Of a DNA stretch of 64,000 bases, positions 27,970 to 38,500 are shown piece after piece (within the stretch, counting starts at the first letter, position 1; every line of letters starts with the position of its first letter). The notes beneath the pieces are model-generated. The model was not told the origin of the DNA. It saw nothing but the letters and a program-made list of their open reading frames with translations, and searched no databases. The position numbers and the translations under genes are program-made. The stretch comes from Thermogutta terrifontis. GTDB taxonomy: Bacteria > Planctomycetota > Planctomycetia > Pirellulales > Thermoguttaceae. Location: the NCBI RefSeq assembly GCF_002277955.1, contig NZ_CP018477.1:3431206-3495205 (forward strand), given 5' to 3'.

Positions 27970-29418
27970 TCAACCGTTGGAAGAAGGGGTGGGCACGAGA
28001 GGATTGCCCGTGTACGGATTGAGATCGATCCCATTTGTGGGCAGCACGTCCAGCGGGATCGTCACACGCACCGTGGTGCCCTGCTGTCGCTGGGAGGTAA
28101 TTTCCGCCCAGCCGCCGAGAAGTTTGGCGCGATCGCGGATGGAGTGAATTCCGTAGTGTCCCGCGGGGATCCGTTCGACGTCAAATCCGCTCCCCCAGTC
28201 ACGGACCTCAATCTCCAGTGTCGAATCCTCCTGCCGAAGTGAGACAGCCACGCGGGGACTTCCACTGTGCCGGACAGCATTCAGCACTGCTTCCTGCACG
28301 ATGCGGAAAATGTGGGTTTCCACTGGTGCCGCCAGCCGTACGAACTGCGTTTGGTTGTGGAAGTCGATTTCCACATGATGACGGGTGCGAATTTCCTGAA
28401 AGAAACTTTCCAAAGCCGGGATCAGACCGCCTTCCTCGAGAAGGTCCGGGCGGAGTCCACGAATCAGCCGCCGGGCTTCGGCAATCGCATTGCGGATGAG
28501 ATGCATGGCGCGATCGAGAAAACTTTCCGCTTCCTGGGGAGCCGTGTTTCGGAGGTGGCGGTAGGTCTCTAGGCTCATGAGCGCCCCAGTAGCCTGCTGA
28601 ATGAATCCGTCGTGGATTTCGTAGGCGATCGCTTCGTTCTGTCGCTCCTGGAGTTCCCAGACTTCATTGAGCAGCCGTTTTTCTGTTCGCCTCCACGCTT
28701 CCTTTTCCGAATGCCAGTCCTGCCGGGCGTGCTCGAACTCCTCTTCGATCTGTCGCCATGCTGTCACGTCGCTGATGTATCCGATGAGGAAAGCCACCTC
28801 GCTCTCCTCGTCATACACCGCGGATCCTTGTTCCCAAACCCATTTGACGTCATTGGAAGCCGTGCGTATGCGGTACACCAGCCGATAAGGCCGGCGCTCC
28901 CGGACCGCCTTCTGGACTTCCTGCCACACTTTTTCGCGGTCCTCTGGAACAATGAGTTCCGCATAGGCAATGCGTCGGTTTCCAATGAGGTCCTCCGGAG
29001 CATAACCTGTTAACTCTCGGCAGCCATTGCTGATGTACTCCATGGTCCACTGCGGATCATTGCGACATTGATACACCACCCCGGGAAGAGCTTGCAGAAG
29101 TCCGCTGAGTCGGTGGGTTTCCAGCTCCATGAACGTTTGATAGCGATAGGCGCCTCGAAGAACCGGCTCGATAAGCAAGACGCCGGCAAGAGATGCCAAA
29201 GAAATCAGCAACCCCACCGATTCAGAAATGAGATCCTGGGGAAGTCCTAGCGAGATTTCTGCCAAAACGCTGAGACTGCGAACCACCATCAGCACCATGG
29301 CCACAGCAAGGAGCAGCCAGCCCCAGCCCGGTCGAAACCGGCTGGCAATCCGCAGGGCAACCCAGGCGGCCGCGGCCTGGCACAGGAATGCAACGATGAC
29401 GACAATAATAACCAACAT
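27970..29418 (-). CDS. PAS-domain sensor histidine kinase of the NarL/DegS type
   Basis: 482 aa from ATG 29418. Three hydrophobic segments (MLVIIVVIVAFLCQAAAAWVAL; LLLAVAMVLMVVRSLSVL; VGLLISLASLAGVLLI) form a membrane anchor in the first ~95 residues. A PAS/PAC sensor (LLQALPGVVYQCR, MEYISNGCRELTGYAPEDLIGNR, RIRTASNDVKWVWEQGSAVYDE, GYISDVTAWRQ) is followed by a coiled coil and a HisKA_3 dimerisation helix with AYEIHDGFIQQATGALM (phospho-His in EIHD). The ATPase domain has IVQEAVLNAVRHSGSP, RDWGSGFD and GHYGIHSIRDRAKLLGG. Partners of this kinase class are LuxR-type regulators; none is nearby, so it is an orphan kinase. Confidence 0.9.
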   Translation of the reverse strand: MLVIIVVIVAFLCQAAAAWVALRIASRFRPGWGWLLLAVAMVLMVVRSLSVLAEISLGLPQDLISESVGLLISLASLAGVLLIEPVLRGAYRYQTFMELETHRLSGLLQALPGVVYQCRNDPQWTMEYISNGCRELTGYAPEDLIGNRRIAYAELIVPEDREKVWQEVQKAVRERRPYRLVYRIRTASNDVKWVWEQGSAVYDEESEVAFLIGYISDVTAWRQIEEEFEHARQDWHSEKEAWRRTEKRLLNEVWELQERQNEAIAYEIHDGFIQQATGALMSLETYRHLRNTAPQEAESFLDRAMHLIRNAIAEARRLIRGLRPDLLEEGGLIPALESFFQEIRTRHHVEIDFHNQTQFVRLAAPVETHIFRIVQEAVLNAVRHSGSPRVAVSLRQEDSTLEIEVRDWGSGFDVERIPAGHYGIHSIRDRAKLLGGWAEITSQRQQGTTVRVTIPLDVLPTNGIDLNPYTGNPLVPTPSSNG

Positions 29419-29885
29419 CTAGAACTCGCGCTGAGTGACGGAATAGGATACCGGTTTAAAACAACTCGCTATTTGCAGTACGGCCCGGCAAACGTCAGAG
29501 TGCACGGATGGTTTCGCGGTCATTGCGAACGGTTGAGCCAATGGCCGATTTTTACGCCGCTGTTACCACGGTGCGGAAACGGCTCTTTTTCCCCGGTGGC
29601 TCTTATGAGCACCTCTTCGGCGGGCTATGTGAACTATAGCCCCCCATTGTTGTGTGTCAATAACCCAATTAAGGGGGCGCGAAAAACTCTCAAAGCGGCA
29701 CTTCTGAGGTGGTTTGTCAGGCCAGAGCATTTATGTGCTAGATTTTTGCAGGCACCCAGCAAAGAGACGAAGGCGTCCCTCGTTAGTGGGGTTCTGAGTG
29801 CGATGGCACCGTTCCGTTGGGAGCGTTGCAGTTTGAGCCGACCATCAGGCTTAAATGAGGAAGGCAAAGCAAAAGGAGGCTAGCG
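29419..29885. other. Intergenic, 467 bp, upstream of ugd
   Basis: Divergent promoter region. GGGCTAT (29622-29628) and ATAGCCC (29636-29642) form a 7-bp inverted repeat, a possible operator. No gene recognised. Confidence 0.4.
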
Positions 29886-31199
29886 GTGAGAATCGCGATG
29901 ATAGGCACCGGTTACGTCGGGCTTGTGACCGGCACGTGCTTCGCCGAAACCGGTAATGATGTTATCTGCGTGGATTGTGATGCTGAAAAGATTCGACTTT
30001 TGCAAGCGGGCGGATGTCCTATTTACGAGCCTGGCCTGGAGGAACTCCTCCAGCGAAATATCGCGGCTGGCCGTCTGCGCTTCACCACAGATTTGCCCAG
30101 CGCCGTACGATGGGCAAAACTGATCTTCATTGCCGTGGGGACACCGTCGCGGGATGACGGGTCTGTCGATTTGTCGGCCCTTTGGGCGGTCGTCGAGGAG
30201 ATGGCCCCCCATCTGGCCGAAGACGCCATCGTGGTGATCAAGAGCACGGCCCCGGTCGGAACGAATGCGGCGGTCACGGCCAGGCTCCGCGAGCTCACCG
30301 GCCGCTCCGTGGATGTCGCCACTAATCCCGAGTTTCTCAAGGAGGGCGCCGCGGTGGAAGATTTCATGAAGCCCGACCGTGTGGTAGTGGGAGCACGGCG
30401 GGAAGAAGTCCTGGAAATCCTTTGGGATCTGTATCAACCTTATCTGCGCACGGATAAGCCACTGCTTTTCATGTCACCAGAAAGCGCGGAGATGACCAAG
30501 TACGCGGCCAACGCGATGCTCGCCACGAAGATCAGTTTTATCAACGAAATTGCTGCCATCTGCGAGCGGACAGGGGCCGATATCAACGATGTTCGCCGAG
30601 GAATTGGGCACGACAGCCGGATCGGTTTCGCATTTCTGTTCCCGGGTGTTGGTTACGGAGGCAGTTGCTTCCCCAAGGACGTTCGCGCCCTGGCGGCCGT
30701 TGCGCGTGCCCACGATGTGACTCCGCGCATTCTGGAAGCTACGCACCAGGTCAACGAGCATCAAAAGGGGATTCTCCTGCGCAAGATCCGCGAGCACTTT
30801 GGCGGCGCTCTCTCAGATAAGACGATTGCCATATGGGGCCTTTCCTTCAAGCCGGGAACGGACGACATTCGGGAGGCGCCATCTTTGGTCTTGATCGATG
30901 GCCTGCTCCAGCATGGAGCGGCACTGCGGGTGTACGACCCGGAAGCGATGGATAACGTCCGCAAACGATATGGAAATCGACTCACATACTGCCAGCATCG
31001 GGACGAGGCACTGGATGATGCCGATGCCCTGGTCATCGTGACGGAATGGAAGCAGTTCGTCCACCCCGACTTCGACGAGATGAAGCGCCGATTAAAACGA
31101 CCCGTCATTTTCGACGGCCGAAATATTTATAACCCTCATCGCATGAAAGATCTTGGCTTCACCTATTACAGCATCGGACGACCACCGGTCAGACCGTAA
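29886..31199 (+). CDS. ugd: UDP-glucose 6-dehydrogenase
   Basis: 437 aa from GTG 29886, set by AAAGGAGG a few bases upstream. NAD-binding opening [21 protein letters not shown], then [59 protein letters not shown], the lysine-containing [20 protein letters not shown] and the catalytic cysteine in [16 protein letters not shown] at about residue 260. The C-terminal domain has [18 protein letters not shown] and VTEWKQF. Oxidises UDP-glucose to UDP-glucuronate with two NAD+, supplying acidic sugar for surface polysaccharide; the WcaJ-like transferase at 10.2 kb is a possible consumer. Monocistronic as far as seen. Confidence 0.95.
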   Translation: MRIAMIGTGYVGLVTGTCFAETGNDVICVDCDAEKIRLLQAGGCPIYEPGLEELLQRNIAAGRLRFTTDLPSAVRWAKLIFIAVGTPSRDDGSVDLSALWAVVEEMAPHLAEDAIVVIKSTAPVGTNAAVTARLRELTGRSVDVATNPEFLKEGAAVEDFMKPDRVVVGARREEVLEILWDLYQPYLRTDKPLLFMSPESAEMTKYAANAMLATKISFINEIAAICERTGADINDVRRGIGHDSRIGFAFLFPGVGYGGSCFPKDVRALAAVARAHDVTPRILEATHQVNEHQKGILLRKIREHFGGALSDKTIAIWGLSFKPGTDDIREAPSLVLIDGLLQHGAALRVYDPEAMDNVRKRYGNRLTYCQHRDEALDDADALVIVTEWKQFVHPDFDEMKRRLKRPVIFDGRNIYNPHRMKDLGFTYYSIGRPPVRP

Positions 31200-31544
31200 T
31201 CTGTTGCAGGGGCCCCAAGTCGTCCAATAGCTGCCAAGGGACTGCCCAGCCAAACCGAGAATGCGTTTGACTGGCCCACGCTTAGACGGTTAAAATGACA
31301 GTAACGCTGCCATGGTGTTGGCAGTGAGTGTGCTCGGCGAGATCGCGCGCATCTGGTGAGACTTTTCCCCGCCAAGTGAGCGGGCTTGTCTAGTCCAAAT
31401 AGGGGACGAACCGAGGTAACTTCTCCAGGTCGCTGACGATAACTTGGCAGACGACGGGCCTTTGGCTGGTCGAAAAAACGCTCGAGACGTAACTCCAACG
31501 AACTGCCTGCCCGTCCGCTGTCCGGGGTGTGAGAAACTACTGGG
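31200..31544. other. Intergenic, 345 bp
   Basis: Between ugd and the Ser/Thr kinase gene, same direction. No ORF, hairpin with T-run or promoter could be defended. Confidence 0.4.
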
Positions 31545-34454
31545 ATGATCGAGGGTAACGAGAGAACCGGCACGCCTTCGCAACAGCCGCCAGCGGCAAA
31601 GCCCGTTCGGCTGGAAGAACAGCCGACGGTGATCACCCCGCCCGAGGCGCTGGTGCCTGTCTCGTCGCCGGAAATCGGCGTGGAAATCCTCACGCCCAAA
31701 GTCAGCCCGGGAGCGACGCTTGGCCCCTACGAGATCCTGGAATATATCGGTGGCGGGGGGATGGGCCGGGTATTTCGGGCGTTCGACGTCCGTCTTTCCC
31801 GGGTCGTGGCGCTGAAGGTGCTCACACCGGAGCAGGCTGCGGACGCTCAAACCCTGGCGAGATTCCAAAACGAAGCCCGATCTGCCGCCCGATTAAACCA
31901 TCCGGGCATCGTGCAGGTCTATGCGGCGGGCGAGCAGGATGGGGTTCACTACATTGCCTTCGAGTTCATCGAGGGCACCAACCTGCGGAAGCTGGTGGAA
32001 GAAAAGGGGCCGCTCCCCTGGGTGGATGCCGTGCGTTACATCCTCCAGGTGGCCGAGGCTCTCGATCATGCGAGCAAACGCGGGGTCATTCATCGGGATA
32101 TCAAACCGTCCAATGTCATCGTGACGCATGAGGGCCAGGCCAAATTAATTGACCTGGGCCTGGCACGGGTTTATCAGCCCGGCGGGCGAGCGCAGGATTT
32201 AACCAGCAGTGGCACAACTTTGGGAACATTTGATTACATCGCGCCGGAACAAGCGCGAGACCCTCGACTGGCAGATGTCCGTAGCGATATCTATTCTCTG
32301 GGGTGTACCCTTTACTTTCTGCTCACGGGGCAGCCTCCGTTTCCGGGCGGCACGGTGCTCCAGAAGCTCCTCCAGCATCAGACAGAAGACCCCGTGGATG
32401 TTCGCAAGATCCGCAAGGACGTTCCCGAAAGTCTCACTCGGATTCTGCGGCGGATGATGGCCAAATCGCCGCGGCAGCGATTTCAGTCGGCAGCGGAACT
32501 GGCTGCGGCTCTTCGCGAATTGATCGGCGAGAGCGAACGGCCGTTTCGAGCTGGAAACGGCAAGGCTGGCAGGAACGGAAAGGAACTTCGCTGGCGACGA
32601 CATCTGCCATGGGTGGTGCCCCTGGTAACTCTGCTCCTCACCACGCTTTTCATTGACTGGTGGTTTTCCCACGGTGCCGAGGAATTAGATCTGACGGGCG
32701 ATGAGGTGAGTACACCGCTCGAATTATTCTCACCTCCCACGCCGGCCTTCAGGGTTGATGCGGGATCGTCGACGGGAGAGACGTCCAAACGAACACCGGG
32801 TAGCGATTCCGCGACGTCGAGTCCGCAAGGCCAGGGATCGCAAAACCCCACGATCCACACAGCTCCTCGTGAGGTATCAGAACCGTCATCCCGTACGGAT
32901 TCGGCGACCCCCAGGTCTGGTGTGTCAAGCGAGGGGGCATCGGTACCCAGCCTCACGGATCCGCTAAGCCCAGGTTCGGCATCGGGATTATCGAAGCCGT
33001 CCCCCGATTTTAACCCAGGTAGCATCAGCCCCGTACCTGGCGTGTTGGGGGGCGACCCTCGTCATTTTCTCGGAGCGTCTTCCCTATCGGAGAGCGGCCT
33101 GGCGATTCCCCGGGCCGTTCCGCCTGATATGCCGCTGCTGGTTCCGCAAACAAATCGGTCCGCAGAACTGTCCGACGAAAGCCCGACGCGAGGAGGTCTG
33201 CTGCCGTTTTCAGCCGCGGTCAATGCCCAGCGTGAAATTCCAGCGGACCAGAAGTTCACCACGCCGAGCGCGTGGATCAGGTGGGTTGATCCCATGGGCC
33301 GCCGGGAAGGCAGTTTCCCGACTTTAGAAGCGGCCTGTCGCGCGGCTTTGCCCGGGGATGAGATCCGTTTGGATTTCGACGGAACACTGCTCGAACGGTC
33401 GCTGGACCTGCGAGGCCGGCGGCTGAAAATTGTCGGTGAACGGGGACGCTGGCCGGAGCTTGTCTTCCGCATGGACGATCGCAATGGGGCGACTTCAGAG
33501 AGTTTTGTATTGCTCGCCGCGTCGGATATCGGCTTCGAGAACGTCGGGCTGCGATTCGAAGTCAAGGGACAAAATGCGGCACGGGGATTTGCGTGTTTTC
33601 AGATGGTTCGGAATTCTCGTGTCACGTTCACGAACTGTGTTTTGACGCTTATCCTGGACGAGAACCGATCGTCGATGGTGGCCACTTCAGCAGCCCCCGT
33701 TGTGTTCGAGGCCACGGATGATCCGCAAAGCGAAATTCTGGTGAAGGCTCTGACCTCTGACCTGGAGCAGTCAACGGCCGGCAACATGATCGAAGTGAAG
33801 CAATCCGTCTTGCGCGGCCAGGGCGGAGTCCTCCGCACTCTGGGGGTTCGAGGAGGAGAATTGCGCATCGCCGAGTCACTTATCGCCGTTGACGGCAGGT
33901 TGTTGGATGTTGCGGGAACAGACCGCACACCTGAGACTGGCGCGCAGTGGAAAGTTGCGTTGCAACGGGTAACAGCCTTCTGCCGTCAGGGACTCTGTCG
34001 CCAGAGGGTCACCGCCTATCAGTGGCATCTGCTTCCGGTTCGGGTAGAAAGCCAGGCCAGCATCTTTGTGGCTGCCCGGGATGCCAGTTTCATCGAGCAG
34101 GTCGGGATGTCGCTGGAAAAGGCACTGCGATCATTTTCGTGGTTCGGGCAGGATAACTTTTATGAAACGTTCACCCGATTCTGGTCCATTACACCCGGCG
34201 AGCCGGGTTCTAATGTGTTCTATGTGTCATTTGAATCGTGGATGAGCTACTGGCGGTTGGATCATGAACAGAATCCTGCGTACGGGGCGATTCCGTGGCG
34301 CAGTCCACTCCCGTTGACCAAGCCCGCCTACCTCCATCAGCCTTCTGACTATCGTCTGGCGGACCCCTCCGTCGATGACGTGGCCGCCGAGATTGCGGGA
34401 AAAATAGGCTGTCCGGTGGACAACCTGCCTAGCCTTCCGAAGTCTCTTCCTTGA
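31545..34454 (+). CDS. Membrane Ser/Thr protein kinase with large extracytoplasmic domain
   Basis: 969 aa from ATG 31545. The kinase domain spans ~65-330: glycine loop YIGGGGMGRVFRA, VVALKVL lysine, HRDIKPSNVIV (catalytic Asp near 183), a DLG in place of DFG (LIDLGLARV), GTFDYIAPEQA and SDIYSLGCTLYFLLTGQPPF. A single TM (WVVPLVTLLLTTLFIDWWF) lies at ~355-375. A Ser/Thr/Pro-rich spacer leads to a ~350-residue outer region of short repeated strands (LDLRGRRLKIVGERG, NVGLRFEVKG, SRVTFTNCVLTLI, LRIAESLIAVDGRLLDVAG), which reads like a right-handed beta-helix of the pectate-lyase/NosD kind. This is the receptor-like kinase layout common in planctomycetes; ligand unknown. Confidence 0.88.
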   Translation: MIEGNERTGTPSQQPPAAKPVRLEEQPTVITPPEALVPVSSPEIGVEILTPKVSPGATLGPYEILEYIGGGGMGRVFRAFDVRLSRVVALKVLTPEQAADAQTLARFQNEARSAARLNHPGIVQVYAAGEQDGVHYIAFEFIEGTNLRKLVEEKGPLPWVDAVRYILQVAEALDHASKRGVIHRDIKPSNVIVTHEGQAKLIDLGLARVYQPGGRAQDLTSSGTTLGTFDYIAPEQARDPRLADVRSDIYSLGCTLYFLLTGQPPFPGGTVLQKLLQHQTEDPVDVRKIRKDVPESLTRILRRMMAKSPRQRFQSAAELAAALRELIGESERPFRAGNGKAGRNGKELRWRRHLPWVVPLVTLLLTTLFIDWWFSHGAEELDLTGDEVSTPLELFSPPTPAFRVDAGSSTGETSKRTPGSDSATSSPQGQGSQNPTIHTAPREVSEPSSRTDSATPRSGVSSEGASVPSLTDPLSPGSASGLSKPSPDFNPGSISPVPGVLGGDPRHFLGASSLSESGLAIPRAVPPDMPLLVPQTNRSAELSDESPTRGGLLPFSAAVNAQREIPADQKFTTPSAWIRWVDPMGRREGSFPTLEAACRAALPGDEIRLDFDGTLLERSLDLRGRRLKIVGERGRWPELVFRMDDRNGATSESFVLLAASDIGFENVGLRFEVKGQNAARGFACFQMVRNSRVTFTNCVLTLILDENRSSMVATSAAPVVFEATDDPQSEILVKALTSDLEQSTAGNMIEVKQSVLRGQGGVLRTLGVRGGELRIAESLIAVDGRLLDVAGTDRTPETGAQWKVALQRVTAFCRQGLCRQRVTAYQWHLLPVRVESQASIFVAARDASFIEQVGMSLEKALRSFSWFGQDNFYETFTRFWSITPGEPGSNVFYVSFESWMSYWRLDHEQNPAYGAIPWRSPLPLTKPAYLHQPSDYRLADPSVDDVAAEIAGKIGCPVDNLPSLPKSLP

Positions 34455-34552
34455 TTGCGCGTAGCCTGTTCGGTCACTTGGCCGATAGAAACGGACCCGA
34501 CGCGCACGTCCCACCGAATCCGGACCTGACAAGCACGTGCCTTCGGAAAAAC

Positions 34553-35301
34553 GGACCTGACAAGCAGGTCCCTCCGAGAAATCGTTCGGAGGGGCACGCC
34601 TGTCGTGGCCGGTGTGAGTTAGTCATATCACGGCGTCAGCTTTGGTAGGGGCAATTCATGAATTGCCCCTACCGTTGAACCCTTGTCGTGCCCACAGAAT
34701 GAAAGGGCTCATTAAGAGTCAAAAAAACGGACCTGACAAGCAGGTCCCTCCGAGAAATCGTTCGGAGGGGCACGCCTGTCGTGCCCGCGGAACGAGATGG
34801 ATATGGATTATCAACGCTCAAAAAAACAGACCGGACGAGCAGGTCCCTCCAATTATGCGGACCTCCATTGTGTGGATTGGAGGGTCGGGTTCCACCCCGA
34901 CCGGTCATCGTCGTTCCATCCGGGCCGATGGCAAGGTGGTGAAGGCTAAAGCCTTCACCGAAAAGCGGTGATGAATCGCCGCACTCCATGGAGTGCGGGG
35001 CTTTAGCCCCGCTTTCGGCGCGGGACTTCAGTCCCCGCCGAAAGGCAATGAATGATCGAACCCCGAATCACGGACCCGACAAGCGAGTCCCTCCGAGAAA
35101 TCGTTCGGAGGGGCACGCTCGTCGTGCCCGCGGAACGGCTATGGATTATCCGTAATAGGAAAGCGGACCTGACAGGCAGGTCCCTCCGACCCGGAGGGGC
35201 ACGCTTGTCGTGCCCACGAAGAGGCAAATGAGCATCCGTCGTGGAAAAGCGGACCTGACGAGCAGGTCCCTCCGACCCGGAGGGGCACGCTTGTCGTGCT
35301 C
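34553..35301 (+). repeat. Array of triple-hairpin repeats plus other palindromes
   Basis: Copies start at 34553, 34729, 34831 (variant), 35072, 35165 and 35251. A full unit has three hairpins: GGACCTG-acaag-CAGGTCC, CTCCGA-gaaatcgt-TCGGAG (shortened to CTCCGACCCGGAG in the last two) and GGGCACG-cytgt-CGTGCCC. The unit as a whole is also an imperfect inverted repeat with arms of about 25 bp. Between copies lie GGTGAAGGCTAAAGCCTTCACC (34938-34959), GCACTCCATGGAGTGC (34981-34996), GCGGGGCTTTAGCCCCGC (34995-35012) and a further stem at 35016-35040. No gene is present in 34455-35545. Confidence 0.85.
34645..34672. repeat. Perfect 28-bp palindrome (solo first module of the dispersed repeat)
   Basis: GTAGGGGCAATTCATGAATT followed by GCCCCTAC reads identically on both strands. 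It is the best-preserved copy of the palindromic module also seen at 27862, 41687, 48685 and 52489. Confidence 0.85.
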
Positions 35302-35545
35302 GTGGAAACTGTTGTTCAGATTCGCGTTCGACTGCGGTCGCAACTGGCCGATGTAAACCCAGCGGTGCTATAATAAGCTAAGAAAAGGCGGTTGGAAATT
35401 GACGCTTCGAGCTTTCACAAACTCTGTGTGGAATCTGCCCATCAAACGCAGCTTGTCCAGGGTGAAGGGGCGAGAAAACGCTGTCGCGGGACGGGTGGGA
35501 GGAACGCGACCAGGGGTGGCTCGAACATGAGGAAACATTGCAGTG

Positions 35546-38500
35546 ATGAGCCGAGCGGTTGCTGACGTCCGACCTTTGCCACCGCCTCCCCCGGAGGCGA
35601 ATTTGCCGCCTGAGGATGAGGAGGTCCTGATCCTCAGACAGGTTGAAACGACGCGTCGCAAGATCGCAACGGTCGAGATTGTCTGGCGATCGCTGGCGCT
35701 TGTAGCGGGGATGATTGCTTACGGCCTTCTGGCCGCCGTGGTGGATCAGTGGATTTATCCCCACGGAATGCCCACCGCGGTGCGTTGGCTTCTGTGGATC
35801 GTTTTTGTCCTGGCGACTGTTGGTTGGATCATCCTCTCCCTGGGGCCTTATCTTGTCCGCCGAATTCATCCCGTCTTTGCCGCCTACCAGGTGGAACAGG
35901 CGGTTCCCACTCTCAAACACTCGCTGATCAGCTTTCTTCTGTTGCGAGGGGAAAAAGACGCCCTGCGGAGCGATCCGCTCAAGCTGAATGTGTTTCGCGG
36001 TCTGGAGCGGAACACCGCGCAGCAGGTGTCGCAGGTATCGCCAGAGGTCGTCGTGGATCGATCGGCGATCCTCCGCACAGGTTATGTCCTGATCGCGTTG
36101 ATAGCGATTTTTGCCCTGCTTGTGCTCTTGTCGCCCAAGAATCCCCTGGTGTCGGCCGCGCGCGCCGTTCTTCCCTGGAGCCATATCTCTCCCCCGAGCC
36201 GGGTGAAAATTGAAGTGGTCCAGCCGGGCACCGCGGAGGTCCTTCAGGGGGACCGCGTTGTCGTTTCGGCGTTGATTCAGGGATTACGGGAAGGGGAGGG
36301 AGCTCGCGTTGTGTATTCCACGGCCGACGGCCAGGCGGTCGATCAGGTTATTCCCCTTCAGCCGGTTGCGGATAAGCCGGGACGCTACGAATGCGAATTG
36401 TCGCCATCCATCCAGCAGAATACGACCTATCGCGTGACGGCGGGGGATGCCGTCACTCCCGACTACCATCTCACGGTCGTAACACCCCTTCGCGTGAGAA
36501 TCCACAAGATTGAATACCAATTTCCCGCTTACACCAAGCTCGAGCCGCGCGTGGTGGAAAACCTGGGCGACATCCAGGCGATCGAAGGAACGGAGGTGAC
36601 CATCCACGCGGAGGCTCCTGAACCCTTGCGGAGTGCCGAGATCACCATGGAGGGGGATCAACGGGGAACACTTCGCATGGTCGTGGAGGAAAAGCAGGCC
36701 CGGGCGGCCATGCGCTTGAGGCTCAACAAAGTGGGAAGCTCTCTGCGGGAATATTCCGTGTACTCGATCCGCGCGGAGAGTCGGGATGGTCGGCCGAGCG
36801 TGGACCCCGTCAAGTACACGATCGAAGTCATTCCAGACATGCCTCCTGCCGCCCGATGGGAGTCGCCTCGCGAGACCCGCGTGACCGTGCCGGTCAACGG
36901 AAGTCTTCCGCTGAGGTTAAGGGCAGAGGATCCCGACTTCGGGCTCCAGCAAATCGTGCTCACCATTGAATCGCTGGGGAAGAAAGTCACTCAGGAGATC
37001 CTGCTGGACAGAGCCAAAGGAGATGCCTACAGAGGGGAGTTTTCTGGGGAGTATCTCTTTGTCCCGAGCAAACTTGGTTTGGCCACAGGGGATCTCGCGC
37101 TGTGTCGGGTCGAGGTCGCGGACAATCGGGAACCGACATCCAATCTTGTCAAGCTGCCGGAACTGGAAATCCACATCGGACCGGCCGAACAGGGAGCCGA
37201 GTCGCGATCGGCGGAATCCCAGCAGAAGTCTACGGCAGAGCGAAATGAAAAACCGGGGCAATCGCCCCCGGATAAAGGTTCGGGACAGGCGCAACCTCCG
37301 AGCCCTCTGGGAGAACAGCCGCCCGCCAAACCCAATCCACCGGGTCAGCCACCAGAACAATCTCGATCGCCGGACTCAGCTCGCCAGCCGGAGAGTTTTG
37401 ATCAACCGAATCAGCAAAACCAGCCGAACCAGCCGGGTCAGATGCAGTCTTCCCAACAGGCAACAGAGGGATCGACCCCGCAGTCCTCAGCAGACCAGCC
37501 ATCTTCGTCGGGTGAATCCTCGAGTGCGCAGCCTTCCGCTCAATCCGGCCAGCAGGCAAATCAGAAAAATGCCGAGCAGCCAGCCCAGGGGCAGCAGTCA
37601 GGTGCGTCGGACCCGCAAATCGGCACCAATCCTCCCGCTCAGGGACAGAACGGAAAGGCGGACAATCCTGGATCCGGTGAGTCTCAAGCTGGTTCGCAAG
37701 GCGGCAATGGCAAAGACTCGCAAGGAACGAAAGACGGGCAGGGACAGTCGGGCGACATGACTGGCACGTCGGGGAAACGGGCGGCAGGTGCCTCCGCTCA
37801 AGAGTCGGGAAGTTCGCCGCAGCCGACTGATCAGCGATCGGATTCCCGCGAACGGACAAGCAACGGCATGCAAAAAGGAGATGCTGGTGAACAGACCATC
37901 GGGGCCGGCCAAAATCAGACGCAGGGGAAAAGCGGCGAGCGCCAATCGGCGGTGAATGAAGGAACCAATCCGGATAAAGCCAATTCTCCCGAGGCGGGGA
38001 TGAAGGAAGGACACCCGCAAGGGGAATCCGGGACCGCTGGGGCAGCGCAGTCGCGGGGAAACGGCACCGAGCAGACCGGCTCTGGCAAGCCTGGTGCGTC
38101 AGAAGCATCACAACAGTCCGGGGGTTCTGGAACGGGTCAGAACAACCCGGGAGCGGAACCGGGGTTGCCCAACCGAGGTGCCGGGGAGGGAACTCAACCG
38201 GGGGCAATGGCATCTCAGGGCGGAAGCGCGAGAGCCGGGGAGGGAAATAGCGAGCAGTTTTCCGGAGGAAAGGGCTCGGACGGCAGCCAGCGGCAGGACA
38301 AGATCGACGGGATATCAAATCCGGGAGATGCCATTGAAAGAATTCTGAAGTACCTGGAGCGCAGCGGCGCGGCAAAGCCCGATGGAGCGGCTTCGGGAGC
38401 TCAGACTCAGGGCTCGCAAACGGCAACCGCAAATGAGCAGCCGCCGGGTTCGGGAGACCAGAGCACGCCGCCCACTTCCGAAGCGGGACAGCGATCTGGG

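Noticed and set aside
34553-35301. CRISPR array
   Set aside because: Repeat copies are spaced irregularly (37-240 bp), are themselves hairpin mosaics, lack uniform spacers and have no cas genes nearby.
34455-35350. Small ORFs across the repeat array (65-109 codons in both strands)
   Set aside because: They translate the repeats (for example GPDKQVPPRNRSEGHACR) and arise from repeat periodicity.
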